A stretch of DNA of 64,000 nt from Domibacillus sp. PGB-M46 (GCF_022668875.1 NZ_JAKGCR010000005.1:248001-312000), one strand, 5' to 3'; positions 31,765 through 42,561 are shown, counted from the first letter of the stretch. The notes: generated from the letters alone by a model not told the origin. Made by a program: numbers and translations.

Positions 31765-32166
31765 TCAATCAAGCCGGCCCGGAAACCAGGGCACAGACTC
31801 AGCTGTCCGCTTTTTTTCACGCTGTGGAGGCAGAGTGCTTGCCGCTTCTTTTACTTCTTGCTGTGGATCGCTTTCGGGGTCCGGCATGGATTGTACAGTC
31901 CGGTAAAGCCTCCACATAGCCGGAAGGTTTTTAACAAGCGGGCCGTACTGTTCAATCAACGGCCGCATCTGTTCAGCAGTCGCCATGACCTGTCTGGCTT
32001 GTTCCAGCCATCGTCCCGACTTTGCGGCTGTACCGAAAAACGGAGGCATTGGCGGCTGAACAGGCGGGTGGGTAGGGGGAGGAGTATAAAAAAATCCACG
32101 TCTGGCATTCGGTGCATATCGAGGCAGCAACGCAGTCACCCTTTCCTTTTTCTCTATCGTATTCAT
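31765..32166 (-). CDS. yqfQ: YqfQ/VrrA-family protein
   Basis: A protein of up to 133 residues with a Pro-rich N-terminal part (TPPPTHPPVQPPMPPF) and the family core GRWLEQARQVMATAEQ, then MRPLIEQYGPLVKNLPAMW. This family includes the B. anthracis VrrA protein, known for its variable repeat. Its function is unknown, with suggested surface or spore association. The start is uncertain: ATG 32166 has no good ribosome binding site, while GTG/TTG codons about 30 bases further in lie after AAGGAAAGG. It sits between ispH and cshB as in B. subtilis. Confidence 0.8.
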   Translation of the reverse strand: MNTIEKKERVTALLPRYAPNARRGFFYTPPPTHPPVQPPMPPFFGTAAKSGRWLEQARQVMATAEQMRPLIEQYGPLVKNLPAMWRLYRTVQSMPDPESDPQQEVKEAASTLPPQREKKRTAESVPWFPGRLD

Positions 32167-32269
32167 ATTGGAAAGATCATGTGCGTAAACCTTCTTTTGC
32201 TTTCTTGACGCTTTTAGTATATTATCGTAACGTGCATAAACTTTGAACGTGAAAGGAATTTGATGCCAT

Positions 32270-33583
32270 ATGGCAAACTATACATTTGAACAATACGGTC
32301 TAAAGCCGTTTATTTATAAAGGAATCGAAGCACTGCGCTTCAAAGAGCCTACGCCAATTCAACGTAATATGATTCCGCTTATCCTAAAAGGGGAAAGCGC
32401 AATTGGACAATCCCAAACGGGCACAGGAAAAACCCATTCATATGTACTGCCTATTTTAAACCGTATCGAAACCGACAAAAAAGAAGTGCAGGCTGTAATT
32501 ACAGCTCCAACGCGCGAACTAGCCACGCAAATTTATCAGGCATTCCAAAAAGTGGCAAAAGAATCAGAGGAAGAAATTTCTATCCGTCATTTTGTCGGAG
32601 GGACGGATAAAAAACGGGATATAGAGCGATTGAAAAACCCGCCACACATCATGGTTGGGACACCGGGAAGAATTGCTGACCTTATTGGCGATAATGCGAT
32701 TTCTGTTCACAAAGCGGAAATGCTTGTTGTCGATGAAGCTGATTTAATGCTTGATATGGGCTTTATCAATGATGTAGATCGAATTGCATCCGGTATGCCA
32801 GAAGAGCTTGGCATGTTTGTTTTTTCTGCTACTATTCCACAGAAACTAAAACCTTTTTTGAAAAAATACATGGAAAATCCGGAATACGTACACATTGAGC
32901 CCAAACGCGCATCTGCCGCTAACATCGAACATTTGCTTGTAGCGGCAAAGAGCCGTGATAAAGTAGACGTCGTGTATGATCTACTGCAAGCCTTTAATCC
33001 GTATCTGGCTGTTGTCTTCACAAACACGAAGCAAAAAGCGGATGAAGTAGCGGATAAGCTGGCGGCAAAAGGCTTGAAAACCGGTCGTATCCACGGTGAC
33101 CTGCCGCCTCGTGAACGGAAAAAAATGATGAAGCAGGTTCATGACCTTGAGTACCGTTATATTGTCGCAACAGACCTTGCTGCCCGCGGTATTGATATCG
33201 AAGGCGTTAGTCATGTAATCAATTATGAGCTGCCGGCAGATCTTGACTTTTACATTCACCGGGCAGGCCGTACAGCCCGTGCCGGTGCATCCGGCATTTG
33301 TGCAACAGTTTATCTTCCGGCTGATGAAGATGCGATCGCAAAACTGGAAAAACGCGATATTACGTTTTCGAATGGTGATATCAAAGGTGGAGAAATCGTT
33401 GAAACAGCCGATCGTAATCGCCGTAAAAAACGGGAGAAAAAAGAAGATACGATCAACCCGAAAGTCAGAGCGGTCACAAGCCGTCCGCAAAAAGTAAAAC
33501 CAGGCTATAAAAAGAAACGGAAAATGGAAGTAGCAAAAATTGAAAAACGCCAGCGCCGTATTGACGCCCGCAATAAAAAGTAA
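32270..33583 (+). CDS. cshB: DEAD-box ATP-dependent RNA helicase CshB
   Basis: A 437-residue RNA helicase associated with cold adaptation and ribosome biogenesis. The Q motif ([13 protein letters not shown]), motif I (QTGTGKT), motif II (VDEAD), motif III (SAT) and the C-terminal helicase motifs ([22 protein letters not shown]) are in order. A Lys/Arg-rich tail (about 370-437) probably binds RNA. It lies alone between yqfQ and nfo. Confidence 0.96.
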   Translation: MANYTFEQYGLKPFIYKGIEALRFKEPTPIQRNMIPLILKGESAIGQSQTGTGKTHSYVLPILNRIETDKKEVQAVITAPTRELATQIYQAFQKVAKESEEEISIRHFVGGTDKKRDIERLKNPPHIMVGTPGRIADLIGDNAISVHKAEMLVVDEADLMLDMGFINDVDRIASGMPEELGMFVFSATIPQKLKPFLKKYMENPEYVHIEPKRASAANIEHLLVAAKSRDKVDVVYDLLQAFNPYLAVVFTNTKQKADEVADKLAAKGLKTGRIHGDLPPRERKKMMKQVHDLEYRYIVATDLAARGIDIEGVSHVINYELPADLDFYIHRAGRTARAGASGICATVYLPADEDAIAKLEKRDITFSNGDIKGGEIVETADRNRRKKREKKEDTINPKVRAVTSRPQKVKPGYKKKRKMEVAKIEKRQRRIDARNKK

Positions 33584-33597
33584 CAGGGAGTTTAAGG

Positions 33598-34500
33598 ATG
33601 TTAAAAATAGGATCACATGTTTCAATGAGCGGCAAAAAAATGCTGCTTGGTGCTAGTGAAGAAGCTATTTCTTACGGCGCCTCTACCTTTATGGTGTATA
33701 CAGGCGCCCCACAGAACACACGCCGAAAGCCGATTGAAGACTTGAATATCGAGGCCGGGCGCCGCCATATGGAGCAAAACGGCATCAGCGAAATTGTCGT
33801 TCATGCTCCTTATATTATTAACCTTGGCAATACCATCAAGCCGGAAACATTCGAGCTGGGAGTAGATTTTCTTCATATGGAAATCGAACGGTCAACAGCA
33901 ATTGGTGCGAGCCAGATTGTGCTTCATCCAGGCGCCCATGTTGGAGCTGGAACCGAAGCTGGGCTGAAAAAAATTGCGGAAGGTTTGAACGAAGTGCTTC
34001 AGCAAAACCAGTCCGTGCAAATTGCACTGGAGACGATGGCTGGAAAAGGAACGGAATGCGGCCGCCAATTTGAAGAAATCGCGATGATTATGGATATGGT
34101 CCATCATAACGAAAAATTATCGGTCTGCTTTGATACGTGCCATACACATGATGCGGGTTATCCAATTCGAGAGGACTTTGACGGAGTTTTAGATCAATTT
34201 GATCGAATGATCGGTGTGGACCGCCTTAAAGTGCTGCACATCAATGACAGCAAAAATGAGCGCGGCGCCGGTAAAGACCGGCACGAAAATATCGGCTTTG
34301 GCTATATTGGCTTTGATGCGCTGTCTTATATTGTGCATCATCCTCAGTTAACCGATATCCCTAAAATCTTGGAAACACCTTATATAGGAGAAGATAAAAA
34401 TACAAAAAAACCCCCATACCTTCAGGAGATTGCCATGCTTCGAGGCAAGCAATTTGATGAAGGCATAAGGGAAAAAATTGCAGCAGGCGTTATAACTTAA
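33598..34500 (+). CDS. nfo: Endonuclease IV (deoxyribonuclease IV)
   Basis: A 300-residue TIM-barrel AP endonuclease for base-excision repair. The trinuclear zinc site is spread over [55 protein letters not shown] and ETP. The start is ATG 33598, 14 bases after cshB with GGGAGTTTAAGG upstream. Its last 11 bases overlap the end of the reverse-strand yqfT. Confidence 0.96.
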   Translation: MLKIGSHVSMSGKKMLLGASEEAISYGASTFMVYTGAPQNTRRKPIEDLNIEAGRRHMEQNGISEIVVHAPYIINLGNTIKPETFELGVDFLHMEIERSTAIGASQIVLHPGAHVGAGTEAGLKKIAEGLNEVLQQNQSVQIALETMAGKGTECGRQFEEIAMIMDMVHHNEKLSVCFDTCHTHDAGYPIREDFDGVLDQFDRMIGVDRLKVLHINDSKNERGAGKDRHENIGFGYIGFDALSYIVHHPQLTDIPKILETPYIGEDKNTKKPPYLQEIAMLRGKQFDEGIREKIAAGVIT

Positions 34501-34756
34501 GGAAGTGCATATATGGACGGAGCATTTTTTCAAGCGCTGCGGCTTCTCGTTTGCCGAGAATCCTTTCAGCTGCTTGAAAAAGCTCGGTCCTTTTTGTTTC
34601 GGAAAACAAATCAACTTCGTGGCGGGCGAGCCAGCCGATAAACTGATCCGCCTGCTTTTCGGTCAAGGAAACTTGGAATTTTCTTGCTTGCTCCATCAGC
34701 TCAGCTTTTGTGATGGTTTGAACACGGCGATTGATCATTTGATGAAGAGGCTGCAT
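34490..34756 (-). CDS. yqfT: DUF2624 protein YqfT
   Basis: An 88-residue helical protein of the DUF2624 family, with function unknown. The family pattern is [16 protein letters not shown] followed by [16 protein letters not shown] 34756 lies six bases after AAAGGAGCC on the reverse strand; an upstream in-frame GTG precedes that site and is rejected. It is convergent and overlapping with nfo by 11 bases, and divergent from the zinc transporter operon. Confidence 0.82.
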   Translation of the reverse strand: MQPLHQMINRRVQTITKAELMEQARKFQVSLTEKQADQFIGWLARHEVDLFSETKRTELFQAAERILGKREAAALEKMLRPYMHFLKL

Positions 34757-34784
34757 ACCGGGCTCCTTTCTTAAGGTCACTTCA

Positions 34785-34813
34785 TTTACTTGAGAGCGGC
34801 CATCCTGTATACT
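34785..34813 (+). promoter_or_regulatory. Sigma-A promoter of the zinc uptake operon
   Basis: TTTACT (34785-34790), 17-base spacer, TATACT (34808-34813). The Zur box lies 11 bases downstream of the -10. Confidence 0.65.
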
Positions 34814-34824
34814 GGATAGTGTTT

Positions 34825-34844
34825 AAATCGTAATCATTCTTACC
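34825..34844 (+). promoter_or_regulatory. Zur box
   Basis: AAATCGTAATCATTCTTACC matches the Bacillus Zur operator (core TCGTAAT-N-ATT at 34828-34838), though the 3' half is imperfect. It overlaps the presumed transcription start of znuC-znuB-zur. Confidence 0.82.
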
Positions 34845-34861
34845 TTAAAGGAGTTCTATAT

Positions 34862-35629
34862 ATGAAGGAAAAACCGCCTGTCATTGATATACGCGACGTG
34901 AACTTTCGTTATGACCGCGAAAATGTTCTCGAGCGGATTAATCTGTCGATTCCAAAAGGTTCCTTCGTCGGCCTGGTCGGCCCAAACGGATCTGGGAAAT
35001 CAACATTATTAAAAATTATATTAGGCTTATTAAAAGCCAAAGAGGGTTACGTAGAACTTTTTGGTGTCCCGCAAGACAAATTTAAGGAATGGGACCGGAT
35101 TGGTTTTGTTTCGCAAAAAGCGAATTCGTTTAATACTGGTTTTCCGGCAACTGTTTTTGAAGTCGTCATGGGCGGACTCGTTAAAAAAATGGGATTGTTC
35201 CGCCGTCCGGGCTCTAAAGAAAAGGAAGCGGTAGAACAGGCTGTTCGTGCTGTTGGAATGGAGTCTTTTTTAACACGTAATATCGGTGATTTATCCGGCG
35301 GCCAGCAGCAGCGTGTATTCATCGCCCGGGCTATCGTATCTAATCCATCTGTTTTAATTTTGGACGAGCCAACAGTTGGGGTAGACAGCCAAAATGTCGA
35401 ATCGTTTTACCATATGCTGACGCATTTGAATCAAGACCTGGGGATGACGCTGCTGCTTGTCACGCATGACATTGGCGCCATTACTGACAAAGTGACACAT
35501 GTAGCCTGCTTAAATAAGTATCTGCATTTTCACGGCAGTATGCAGCAATTTGTAGAACTGGATGAGCAAGAACTGTCCGATTTATATGGACACGGCATCC
35601 GCCTGCTTGATCATCATCACGATCACTGA
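34862..35629 (+). CDS. znuC: Zinc ABC transporter ATP-binding protein
   Basis: A 255-residue ATPase of a high-affinity zinc importer (ZnuC/AdcC/ZurA type). Walker A is GPNGSGKSTLL near residue 40, the signature LSGGQQQR, Walker B VLILDEPTVGVD, and H-loop LLVTHD. The C-terminus is His-rich (DHHHDH), fitting zinc. It is followed by the permease and the zur regulator, and preceded by a Zur box. No substrate-binding protein gene is in this operon. Confidence 0.94.
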   Translation: MKEKPPVIDIRDVNFRYDRENVLERINLSIPKGSFVGLVGPNGSGKSTLLKIILGLLKAKEGYVELFGVPQDKFKEWDRIGFVSQKANSFNTGFPATVFEVVMGGLVKKMGLFRRPGSKEKEAVEQAVRAVGMESFLTRNIGDLSGGQQQRVFIARAIVSNPSVLILDEPTVGVDSQNVESFYHMLTHLNQDLGMTLLLVTHDIGAITDKVTHVACLNKYLHFHGSMQQFVELDEQELSDLYGHGIRLLDHHHDH

Positions 35630-35642
35630 AGGGAAGACCATT

Positions 35643-36473
35643 ATGATAGAAGCTATTTTCACCTATGAGTTTTTGCAGAATGCGTTTTTATCCGGCGCGA
35701 TTATTGGTATTATCGCGCCGCTGCTTGGCGCATTCATAGTAGTACGCCGTTTGTCTCTCATTGCAGATGCGCTAAGCCATGTTACGCTGTCAGGCATTGC
35801 GGCAGGCCTGCTTCTTGGACAAACCTTTCCGGTGCTTTCCGCTGTAAACCCGCTTTATTTTGGAATGGTATTTTCCGTTGGGGGCTCCCTGCTGGTGGAA
35901 CGGCTGCGAAACGTATATAAACATTATCAAGAGCTGGCCATCCCGATTATGATGTCCGGGGGAATTGGACTTGGCGTTATCCTGATTTCCATTGCAAACG
36001 GGTTTAATACAGATTTGTTCAGCTATTTATTCGGCAGTGTCAGCGCGGTGAGCCGAAATGATTTATATGCTGTTATCGGAATCAGCCTCATTGTTCTCGT
36101 TACAGTGTACTTACTGTATAAAGAATTGTTTGTTTTATCGTTCGATGAAGAGTATGCAAAAGCCTCAGGCATCCCATCTAAGGCCGTACATCTCGCATTT
36201 ATTATTTTAACAGCTCTTGTGATTGCCGTTTCAATGAGAATTGTCGGTGTTTTGCTTGTGTCGGCTTTAATGACACTTCCTGTTGCGGCTGCTATGCGGA
36301 TTGCGAAAGGATTTAAGCAAACCATCTGGCTGTCTGTTTTATTTGGAGAAGTTTCCGTGATTGCCGGCTTAATCAGTGCTTTTTATCTTGACCTGGCACC
36401 GGGCGGTACGATCGTTGTAACGTCTATTATTATTTTATTAGGAGTAATTTTTTGGAAAAAAGAGAAAAACTAG
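35643..36473 (+). CDS. znuB: Zinc ABC transporter permease
   Basis: A 276-residue ABC-3 family permease with eight or so membrane segments. Recognisable parts are [20 protein letters not shown] near residue 25 (the coupling region) and [22 protein letters not shown] 35643 is 13 bases after znuC, with GAAGGGAAG upstream; longer in-frame starts lie inside znuC. It forms the membrane pore for the ATPase encoded just before it. Confidence 0.94.
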   Translation: MIEAIFTYEFLQNAFLSGAIIGIIAPLLGAFIVVRRLSLIADALSHVTLSGIAAGLLLGQTFPVLSAVNPLYFGMVFSVGGSLLVERLRNVYKHYQELAIPIMMSGGIGLGVILISIANGFNTDLFSYLFGSVSAVSRNDLYAVIGISLIVLVTVYLLYKELFVLSFDEEYAKASGIPSKAVHLAFIILTALVIAVSMRIVGVLLVSALMTLPVAAAMRIAKGFKQTIWLSVLFGEVSVIAGLISAFYLDLAPGGTIVVTSIIILLGVIFWKKEKN

Positions 36474-36489
36474 TAAAGAGGGGTCCATC

Positions 36490-36906
36490 ATGAATTTAAC
36501 AAAAGCGATGGAAATCATGAAAGAAAAAGGCTATAAGCAGACAGGAAAGCGGGAGGAAATGCTGGCACTGTTTGCAAGACAGGATAAATACTTAACGGCA
36601 AAGGATGTTCTCGAAGAAATGAAACATGACTATCCGGGCCTGAGTTTTGATACGATTTACCGTAATTTGGCTCTTTTTGCTGAAATGAATATATTGGAAG
36701 AAACCGAGCTGTCGGGCGAGCGTCATTTCCGCTTTGCCTGTTCTCACAATCATCACCATCATCACTTTATCTGCATGGAATGCGGAAAAACAAAAGAAAT
36801 AGATATGTGTCCCATGAACGAAGTGAGGGAGCTCGCAGGCTGCGAGATCACCGGACACAAGTTTGAAGTATACGGCAAGTGTGAAAAATGCATGAAAAAA
36901 GCGTGA
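36490..36906 (+). CDS. zur: Zinc-responsive regulator Zur (Fur family)
   Basis: A 138-residue Fur-family repressor. The winged helix includes [18 protein letters not shown] and [14 protein letters not shown], followed by the regulatory His cluster ([15 protein letters not shown]) and two CxxC structural zinc sites (CMEC and CEKC). Its location behind znuCB and the Zur box support zinc rather than iron sensing. The gene order equals that around yqfV (zur) of B. subtilis. Confidence 0.93.
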   Translation: MNLTKAMEIMKEKGYKQTGKREEMLALFARQDKYLTAKDVLEEMKHDYPGLSFDTIYRNLALFAEMNILEETELSGERHFRFACSHNHHHHHFICMECGKTKEIDMCPMNEVRELAGCEITGHKFEVYGKCEKCMKKA

Positions 36907-36937
36907 CCAAAAGAATTTCTTCTGGTCACGCTTTTTT
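36901..36937. terminator. Bidirectional terminator between zur and yqfW
   Basis: GCGTGACCA pairs with TGGTCACGC, with T runs in both directions. It overlaps the stop region of both convergent genes. Confidence 0.9.
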
Positions 36938-37532
36938 ATGTGTGTATAAGCGGACGGATTTCGCCTTGCTCAAGCCACTGTTGCACCCATAAATCCGCTT
37001 CATGCCAATTGTTCACGCGAACGACATGATCAGGAACGGGATCTTGGTTATAAGGCGTGTTAAATAAAACAACGGGAATATGCAGCTCTTCCGCCAGCGT
37101 AACGGCATTGTCGTGTTTATCCTCAAAGAAAATATCCACCTTGTGCCGTTTTGCTGCTTCCACTTTATCGTGAGAGCCGATTAATTCAATATGATCATAA
37201 TAAATTTGCTTATCTTGAAACCACTGCTCGGTGACATCAAAAAGATGCTGGCGTCTTGCGCTTATAAAAAGCAGGTGAAACCGTTTCTGCCATTTTGCTA
37301 AAATGCTGTCCGCTCCCTCCGCCAAAGGGGAAGCGGCATAAATAGCAGGCTCTGTTTGATCAAACCAATCCCGCATTTTGTCTGGCGGAATGTTCAAAGC
37401 AGCTGATAAATCATACTGTTTGATATCCTCAAGAGTAATATTAAGCGAGAAAGCTTCGTTAATAAAAGGAACAAGGCTTGCTGGACAGGTGACTGTACCG
37501 TCAATATCTATACCGAAGCGTTTTTGTGACAT
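36936..37532 (-). CDS. yqfW: Putative HAD-superfamily nucleotidase YqfW
   Basis: A 198-residue protein with the HAD motif I FGIDIDGTV near the N-terminus, motif II-like LLFISAR and a late acidic motif (VDIFFEDKHDN). It belongs to the 5'-nucleotidase, deoxy (NT5C)-like group by resemblance; the substrate is not known. ATG 37532 starts six bases after the ispG stop on the reverse strand, so the two genes are probably co-transcribed and coupled. An in-frame GTG at 37541 overlaps ispG. Confidence 0.85.
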   Translation of the reverse strand: MSQKRFGIDIDGTVTCPASLVPFINEAFSLNITLEDIKQYDLSAALNIPPDKMRDWFDQTEPAIYAASPLAEGADSILAKWQKRFHLLFISARRQHLFDVTEQWFQDKQIYYDHIELIGSHDKVEAAKRHKVDIFFEDKHDNAVTLAEELHIPVVLFNTPYNQDPVPDHVVRVNNWHEADLWVQQWLEQGEIRPLIHT

Positions 37533-37537
37533 TGCAA

Positions 37538-38641
37538 TCACTGCTCGACCGCAAGCGCTTGTTTCCGGTGATACTCTTCCGCAATCAAATCGATTTCTTT
37601 TTTCAATTCTTCAACCATTGTTTCTTCCGGTACTTTTCGAACTGTTTTACCGTGGCGGAACAGGAGGCCTTCACCGCGGGCGCCCGCAATACCGATGTCC
37701 GCTTCGCGTGCCTCACCTGGACCATTTACTGCACAGCCAAGTACCGCGACTTTAATAGGAGCTTTAATCTTGGAAATATACTCTTCTACTTCATTTGCAA
37801 TCGAAATCAAGTCGATTTCAATTCGGCCGCATGTTGGGCATGAAATAAGTGTAGCGGCATTGGCAGCCAGGCCAAATGATTTCAGCAATTCGCGTGCTAC
37901 TTTCACTTCTTCAACCGGATCGGCACTTAGTGAGATACGAAGCGTGTTCCCGATTCCTTTGCTTAAGATGGCACCAAGGCCCGCCGCACTTTTTACAGTT
38001 CCTGCAAAAAGAGTACCGGATTCTGTGATCCCCAGGTGCAGCGGGTAATCAAATGCTTTTGCTGCTTTTTCATATGCTTCAATGGCTAAGTTTACATCCG
38101 ATGCTTTCATGGAAACAATGATGTCATGGAAATCAAGATCTTCTAAAATTTTAATGTGATGAAGAGCACTTTCAACCATGCCGTCTGCTGTCGGATAGCC
38201 GTACTTTTCAAGAATTTTGCGCTCTAAGCTTCCGGCGTTAACGCCAATTCGAATCGGCACACCTTTCGCTTTTGCTGCGTTTACAACAGCCTCCACTTTC
38301 TCACGGCGTCCAATGTTGCCCGGGTTGATACGGATTTTATCAACGCCTGCTTCAATCGCCTTGAGTGCTAATTTATAATCAAAATGAATATCAGCAACGA
38401 GCGGAATGTTAATTTGGCTCTTGATCGCCGCAAGCGCGTCTGCAGCGCGCTCGTCCGGAACGGCAACGCGTACAACTTGGCAGCCCGCTTCTTCAAGCCG
38501 GTTTATTTCAGCAACTGTTGCTTCAACGTCGTGTGTTTTTGTTGTGGTCATACTTTGGATAACAACCTGGTCGTTTCCGCCAATCGTTAAATTGCCAACT
38601 TTCACTGGACGGGTTTTCGTGCGGTGGGTGATTTCACTCAA
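37538..38641 (-). CDS. ispG: (E)-4-hydroxy-3-methylbut-2-enyl-diphosphate synthase IspG
   Basis: A 367-residue Fe-S enzyme of the MEP isoprenoid pathway (GcpE). The TIM-barrel N-terminal part ([23 protein letters not shown]) is followed by a cluster-binding C-terminal domain with [12 protein letters not shown] and [15 protein letters not shown]. Its product is the substrate of IspH, encoded at 30.7-31.7 kb. It starts at ATG 38641 with AAGGAGCGAATCACC upstream on the reverse strand. Confidence 0.97.
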   Translation of the reverse strand: MSEITHRTKTRPVKVGNLTIGGNDQVVIQSMTTTKTHDVEATVAEINRLEEAGCQVVRVAVPDERAADALAAIKSQINIPLVADIHFDYKLALKAIEAGVDKIRINPGNIGRREKVEAVVNAAKAKGVPIRIGVNAGSLERKILEKYGYPTADGMVESALHHIKILEDLDFHDIIVSMKASDVNLAIEAYEKAAKAFDYPLHLGITESGTLFAGTVKSAAGLGAILSKGIGNTLRISLSADPVEEVKVARELLKSFGLAANAATLISCPTCGRIEIDLISIANEVEEYISKIKAPIKVAVLGCAVNGPGEAREADIGIAGARGEGLLFRHGKTVRKVPEETMVEELKKEIDLIAEEYHRKQALAVEQ

Positions 38642-38727
38642 TGGTGATTCGCTCCTTTAAAAGTTAATCTGACTATCATATCTGTTTCATTCTATCAGAG
38701 GAACGGCTGTTCAGACAACAATTCCGT

Positions 38728-39261
38728 TTACCTTGCTGCGTCGGGCAGCCAGCGGATAGAAAGATACAGCATAATCGTTACAATGAGCAAGTCTGCTGCG
38801 TATGCATAAGAAAAAGTCCAATTCGCCCATTCCATTAGCACAGTGACAAAAACAGACAGTGTAAGCGCGTGGGTGCTCAGTCGAAATAAATGCCGGTATT
38901 CGCCGCGTTTACTGCGAATGAATACTAAAAAAAGCCCAATACCGGCAAAAACCGCTGCCTTTAAAAACAGCCCAAATGACAGCAGAATATAATAGAAAAG
39001 GAGAACAACTGGTATATAAATAAAGATTGTTTGGCGTGTGAATTCTTCGTTTGCTGCCAGAGCAGGCAGGATACTTTCAATCGCTTTTGCAGGAGAAGAG
39101 CCGGCTGTAAGATGGGTGAAAACGGACAAGCAGGAAGGAAGGCATAAAATAAAAGACAGGATAAAAAGATATTGAATCGTTGTGCCGATCCCCAGCAGGC
39201 GGGAAGCAGCAATATATTTCGGCGAGTAAAGACTTTTAAATAATCTCTTATATAGCGGCAT
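38728..39261 (-). CDS. DUF1189 membrane protein (YqgB-like)
   Basis: A 177-residue protein with a short cytoplasmic N-terminus (PLYKRLFKSLYSPKYIA) typical of DUF1189, and four or five membrane segments (starting at about 28, 80, 100, 130 and 153). The function is unknown. ATG 39261 is chosen because GAGAGGA lies upstream; an in-frame ATG at 39279 lies before that site. It reads divergently from sodA. Confidence 0.8.
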   Translation of the reverse strand: MPLYKRLFKSLYSPKYIAASRLLGIGTTIQYLFILSFILCLPSCLSVFTHLTAGSSPAKAIESILPALAANEEFTRQTIFIYIPVVLLFYYILLSFGLFLKAAVFAGIGLFLVFIRSKRGEYRHLFRLSTHALTLSVFVTVLMEWANWTFSYAYAADLLIVTIMLYLSIRWLPDAAR

Positions 39262-39457
39262 AAACCAAGATCCTCTCATTTAATGTAATCTCTTTCATTA
39301 TATAGCAGGAGAAAGAGCGAAAGCCATCCCGGTTTCAAATCAAAACGGCCGTTTGGACCCTCTATTCATCTGCGGGCATAATCATTGCGCCGTGTTCACA
39401 ATTTTGTTAATCTTAGTTATGTTAGGTAAATCACTTTATTTTGGGAGGAATTAAACA

Positions 39458-40066
39458 ATGGCTTTTGAATTACCACAGCTACCTTATGCGTATGACGCAC
39501 TAGAACCCCACATCGATAAAGAAACAATGAACATCCATCACACAAAACATCACAACACGTACGTTACAAACTTAAACGCAGCCCTAGAAGGAAATGAAGA
39601 GCTTCTTTCTAAATCAGTAGAAGAAGTGATTGCAAACTTAGATGCAGTTCCTGAATCTGCACGTACTGCGGTTCGCAACAACGGCGGCGGCCATGCAAAC
39701 CATTCTCTTTTCTGGCAGCTTCTTTCGCCAAACGGCGGCGGCGCGCCAACTGGAAAGCTTGCGGAAGCAATCGATGCAAAATTCGGAAGCTTTGACGCGT
39801 TCAAAGAAGAATTTGCAAAAGCGGGAGCTACACGCTTTGGTTCAGGCTGGGCATGGCTTTCTGTTGCAAATGGCCAACTTGACCTTTCAAGCACACCAAA
39901 CCAGGACTCTCCAATTATGGAAGGAAAAACACCAATCCTTGGCCTTGACGTTTGGGAGCATGCGTACTACTTAAATTACCAAAACCGTCGCCCGGATTAC
40001 ATAGCTGCATTCTGGAATGTAGTAAACTGGGATGAAGTTTCAAAACGCTACGAAGCAGCTCTTTAA
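39458..40066 (+). CDS. sodA: Superoxide dismutase (Mn)
   Basis: A 202-residue Fe/Mn superoxide dismutase that converts superoxide to peroxide and oxygen. Metal ligands are H27, the His in NHSLFW, and the Asp and His of [25 protein letters not shown] and the QDSPI region are typical of the Bacillus manganese form. TTGGGAGGAATT precedes the ATG, and a strong terminator ends the single-gene unit. Confidence 0.98.
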   Translation: MAFELPQLPYAYDALEPHIDKETMNIHHTKHHNTYVTNLNAALEGNEELLSKSVEEVIANLDAVPESARTAVRNNGGGHANHSLFWQLLSPNGGGAPTGKLAEAIDAKFGSFDAFKEEFAKAGATRFGSGWAWLSVANGQLDLSSTPNQDSPIMEGKTPILGLDVWEHAYYLNYQNRRPDYIAAFWNVVNWDEVSKRYEAAL

Positions 40067-40081
40067 TATAAGTGCTCATAA

Positions 40082-40112
40082 AAGCCGGTCCGATTATCGG
40101 GCCGGTTTTTTG
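40082..40112 (+). terminator. Intrinsic terminator after sodA
   Basis: AAGCCGGTCC pairs with GGGCCGGTTT, followed by TTTT. Confidence 0.9.
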
Positions 40113-40181
40113 GTGGAAAAAACCCGTTGATTTCGATACAATGAATAATAGAGTAAATGAAACGAAGAAAGGGTTAGGCGG

Positions 40182-42371
40182 TTGAAAAAAGCGAATAAGA
40201 AGAAAAAAACGCATGTACCGTTTCGAATGAACATGCTGTTTTTTGTGGTTTTCCTATTGTTTTCGGCTCTGATATTCCGGCTTGGTATTGTCCAAATTGT
40301 ACAGGGAGAAGATTATCAGCGCAAAATTGAGCGGACAGAAGATGTAACGGTGAACACAAGCGTGCCGCGCGGGAAAATTTATGACCGATACGGGAAAGTC
40401 GTAGTAGATAACAAGCCGCAAAATGCAATTACGTACACACGTTCTTCTAATGCAGATCCAGAAGAAATGATGAAAACAGCAGAAAAGCTTGCCCAGTTAA
40501 TTGAAAAAGAGACGGATCAAGTGACGGAGCGTGACAAAAAAGATTTTTGGATCACGAAACACCCGAAAAAAGCAGAAGCAAAAATTACCGATGCAGAATG
40601 GGCTGCTTACAAAGAGGACAAGCTTACAGAAGATGAAATTTACGACATGCAGCTGGATCGGATTACAGAAACAGATTTAAATGAGCTGACTTCGGCGGAA
40701 CTTGAAGTATTAGCCATTTACAGGGAGTTTACAGCCGGTTATGCGCAAACCCCGCAAATTGTTAAAAACGAAAATGTGACGGATGTAGAATACGCTGTAG
40801 TGAGTGAGAACTTATCATCCCTTCCAGGTGTGAATACAACCACCGACTGGGAACGTTCGTATGCATATGATGCTACGTTAAAAACGGTGCTTGGCAATAT
40901 TTCTTCTTCTAAAGAAGGGTTACCAAGGGAAATGGCGGACTACTATCTGGCACGTGGTTACAGCCGCAATGACCGGGTAGGAAAAAGTTATCTGGAATAT
41001 CAGTATGAAGATGTTTTGCGCGGCCAGAAAACGAAGATGAAAAATGTGACCGATAAATCAGGAAATATCCTTGATTCGGAAATCATTACGGAAGGCCAGC
41101 GCGGAGATGATCTGGTTCTAACCATTGATATGGATCTGCAAACATCTGTAGAAAAGATTATTGAAGAAGAGCTGATTAAAGCGAAATCAAGTTATCATCC
41201 ATTTTTGGACCGGGCATTTGTCACTATGATGGATCCAAACACGGGTGAAATTCTTGCCATGGCAGGGAAACAATATACAACGTCTGATGGGCAACCGAAA
41301 ATTGTCGATTTTGCACTCGGTAACATGACTACATCTTATGCAATGGGCTCGGCTGTAAAAGGAGCGACTGTTTTAACAGGGTATATGACAGGGGTCAATG
41401 AACCGGGTGAACGCATCGTTGATGAGCCGCTTTATTTTGGCGTGACGAAAAACTCAAAAAGTTCCTGGTTTAACAGAAGTGGCGCCATGAGTATTAGTGA
41501 TACCTACGCACTAATGCGTTCTTCCAATGTATACATGTTTAAAACAGCAATGGAAATCGGCGGATCGGGCTATGTACCGCATGGAAGATTGAGAATTGAC
41601 TTTGACGCGTTTACAACGATGCGCAGTTACTTTAATCAATTTGGCCTCGGCGTAAAAACAGGTATTGACCTGCCGGGTGAACAACAGGGGTATAAGGGAA
41701 TCATTAATGAAACCGAACCCGGTAAGCTTCTGGACTTCTCTATCGGCCAGTTTGATACGTATACGCCGCTTCAGCTTGCGCAGTACGTATCTACCATTGC
41801 AAACGGCGGCTACCGCATGCAGCCGCATATTGTTAAGGAAATCAGGAAGCCGATTTCTTCAACCAATAAAATTGGTCCGATCGCGGAAGAAATTGAGCCT
41901 AATGTGTTAAATACACTGGAGCTTGAACCTGGATGGATCGAACAAGTGCAGGAAGGCTTCCGCCTAGTTGTTCACGGATCCGAAGGAACAGCGGCAAGCT
42001 ATTTTGGGGATGCCCCTTATAAAATGGCAGCCAAAACAGGAACAGCTGAAGGTGTATATGACGGTCCTTTAAAAGAAAAAAATAAAAACGAAATGACCTG
42101 GAATGTGACCCTTGTTGGATACGCTCCTTATGACAACCCGGAAGTAGCGATGGCCGTTGTGGTTCCATGGGCATATGAGGACAGCTCAAGTTCGATTCCG
42201 ATCAACCATTATATCGGCCGCCGGGCAATGGATAAGTATTTTGAGCTGAAAGAACAAAGAGCCAGTGAAAAACCAGCCCAGGCCGTGATTGACCAGGATA
42301 TTGTGACAAAAACAGGCACAGAAACATCTGATGCAGACGAATCTGAAACAGAGGAATCTGAGGACGAATAA
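40182..42371 (+). CDS. pbpA: Class B penicillin-binding protein (PbpA, PBP2-type transpeptidase)
   Basis: A 729-residue peptidoglycan D,D-transpeptidase. There is one N-terminal membrane segment (residues about 17-38), a dimerisation domain (RGKIYDRYGKVVVDN) and a C-terminal transpeptidase domain with the catalytic Ser in GSAVK, the SSN triad and AKTGTAEG. It probably acts in rod elongation, like B. subtilis PBP2A, whose gene is also between sodA and pstS. The tail is acidic (SDADESETEESEDE). The start is TTG 40182. Confidence 0.93.
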   Translation: MKKANKKKKTHVPFRMNMLFFVVFLLFSALIFRLGIVQIVQGEDYQRKIERTEDVTVNTSVPRGKIYDRYGKVVVDNKPQNAITYTRSSNADPEEMMKTAEKLAQLIEKETDQVTERDKKDFWITKHPKKAEAKITDAEWAAYKEDKLTEDEIYDMQLDRITETDLNELTSAELEVLAIYREFTAGYAQTPQIVKNENVTDVEYAVVSENLSSLPGVNTTTDWERSYAYDATLKTVLGNISSSKEGLPREMADYYLARGYSRNDRVGKSYLEYQYEDVLRGQKTKMKNVTDKSGNILDSEIITEGQRGDDLVLTIDMDLQTSVEKIIEEELIKAKSSYHPFLDRAFVTMMDPNTGEILAMAGKQYTTSDGQPKIVDFALGNMTTSYAMGSAVKGATVLTGYMTGVNEPGERIVDEPLYFGVTKNSKSSWFNRSGAMSISDTYALMRSSNVYMFKTAMEIGGSGYVPHGRLRIDFDAFTTMRSYFNQFGLGVKTGIDLPGEQQGYKGIINETEPGKLLDFSIGQFDTYTPLQLAQYVSTIANGGYRMQPHIVKEIRKPISSTNKIGPIAEEIEPNVLNTLELEPGWIEQVQEGFRLVVHGSEGTAASYFGDAPYKMAAKTGTAEGVYDGPLKEKNKNEMTWNVTLVGYAPYDNPEVAMAVVVPWAYEDSSSSIPINHYIGRRAMDKYFELKEQRASEKPAQAVIDQDIVTKTGTETSDADESETEESEDE

Positions 42372-42413
42372 AAAACAGCCTTTCCGCTTACTTTAACGGA
42401 AAGGCTGTTTTTT
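42371..42413 (+). terminator. Intrinsic terminator after pbpA
   Basis: AAAAACAGCCTTTCCG pairs with CGGAAAGGCTGTTTTTT around TTACTTTAA. It isolates the Pho promoter downstream. Confidence 0.94.
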
Positions 42414-42561
42414 GTTGAAAAGATTATACCTGTTTTGATGGGTTCAACGAATGTATAAACACGATAAGAAGGGATGTCAGAAAATTTTAAAAATAATTAT
42501 TTTTTATGGTAATCGCTTTCAATGATAAAAATCAACATTTATTTCTTAAAATCGTCTTCGA

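Noticed and set aside
32981-33625. A 214-codon reverse-strand open frame over cshB
   Set aside because: It is antisense to the conserved helicase C-terminal domain and has no family features.
36748-36768. CAT/CAC run as a simple DNA repeat
   Set aside because: It is the His cluster codons of Zur, a functional metal site, not a repeat element.
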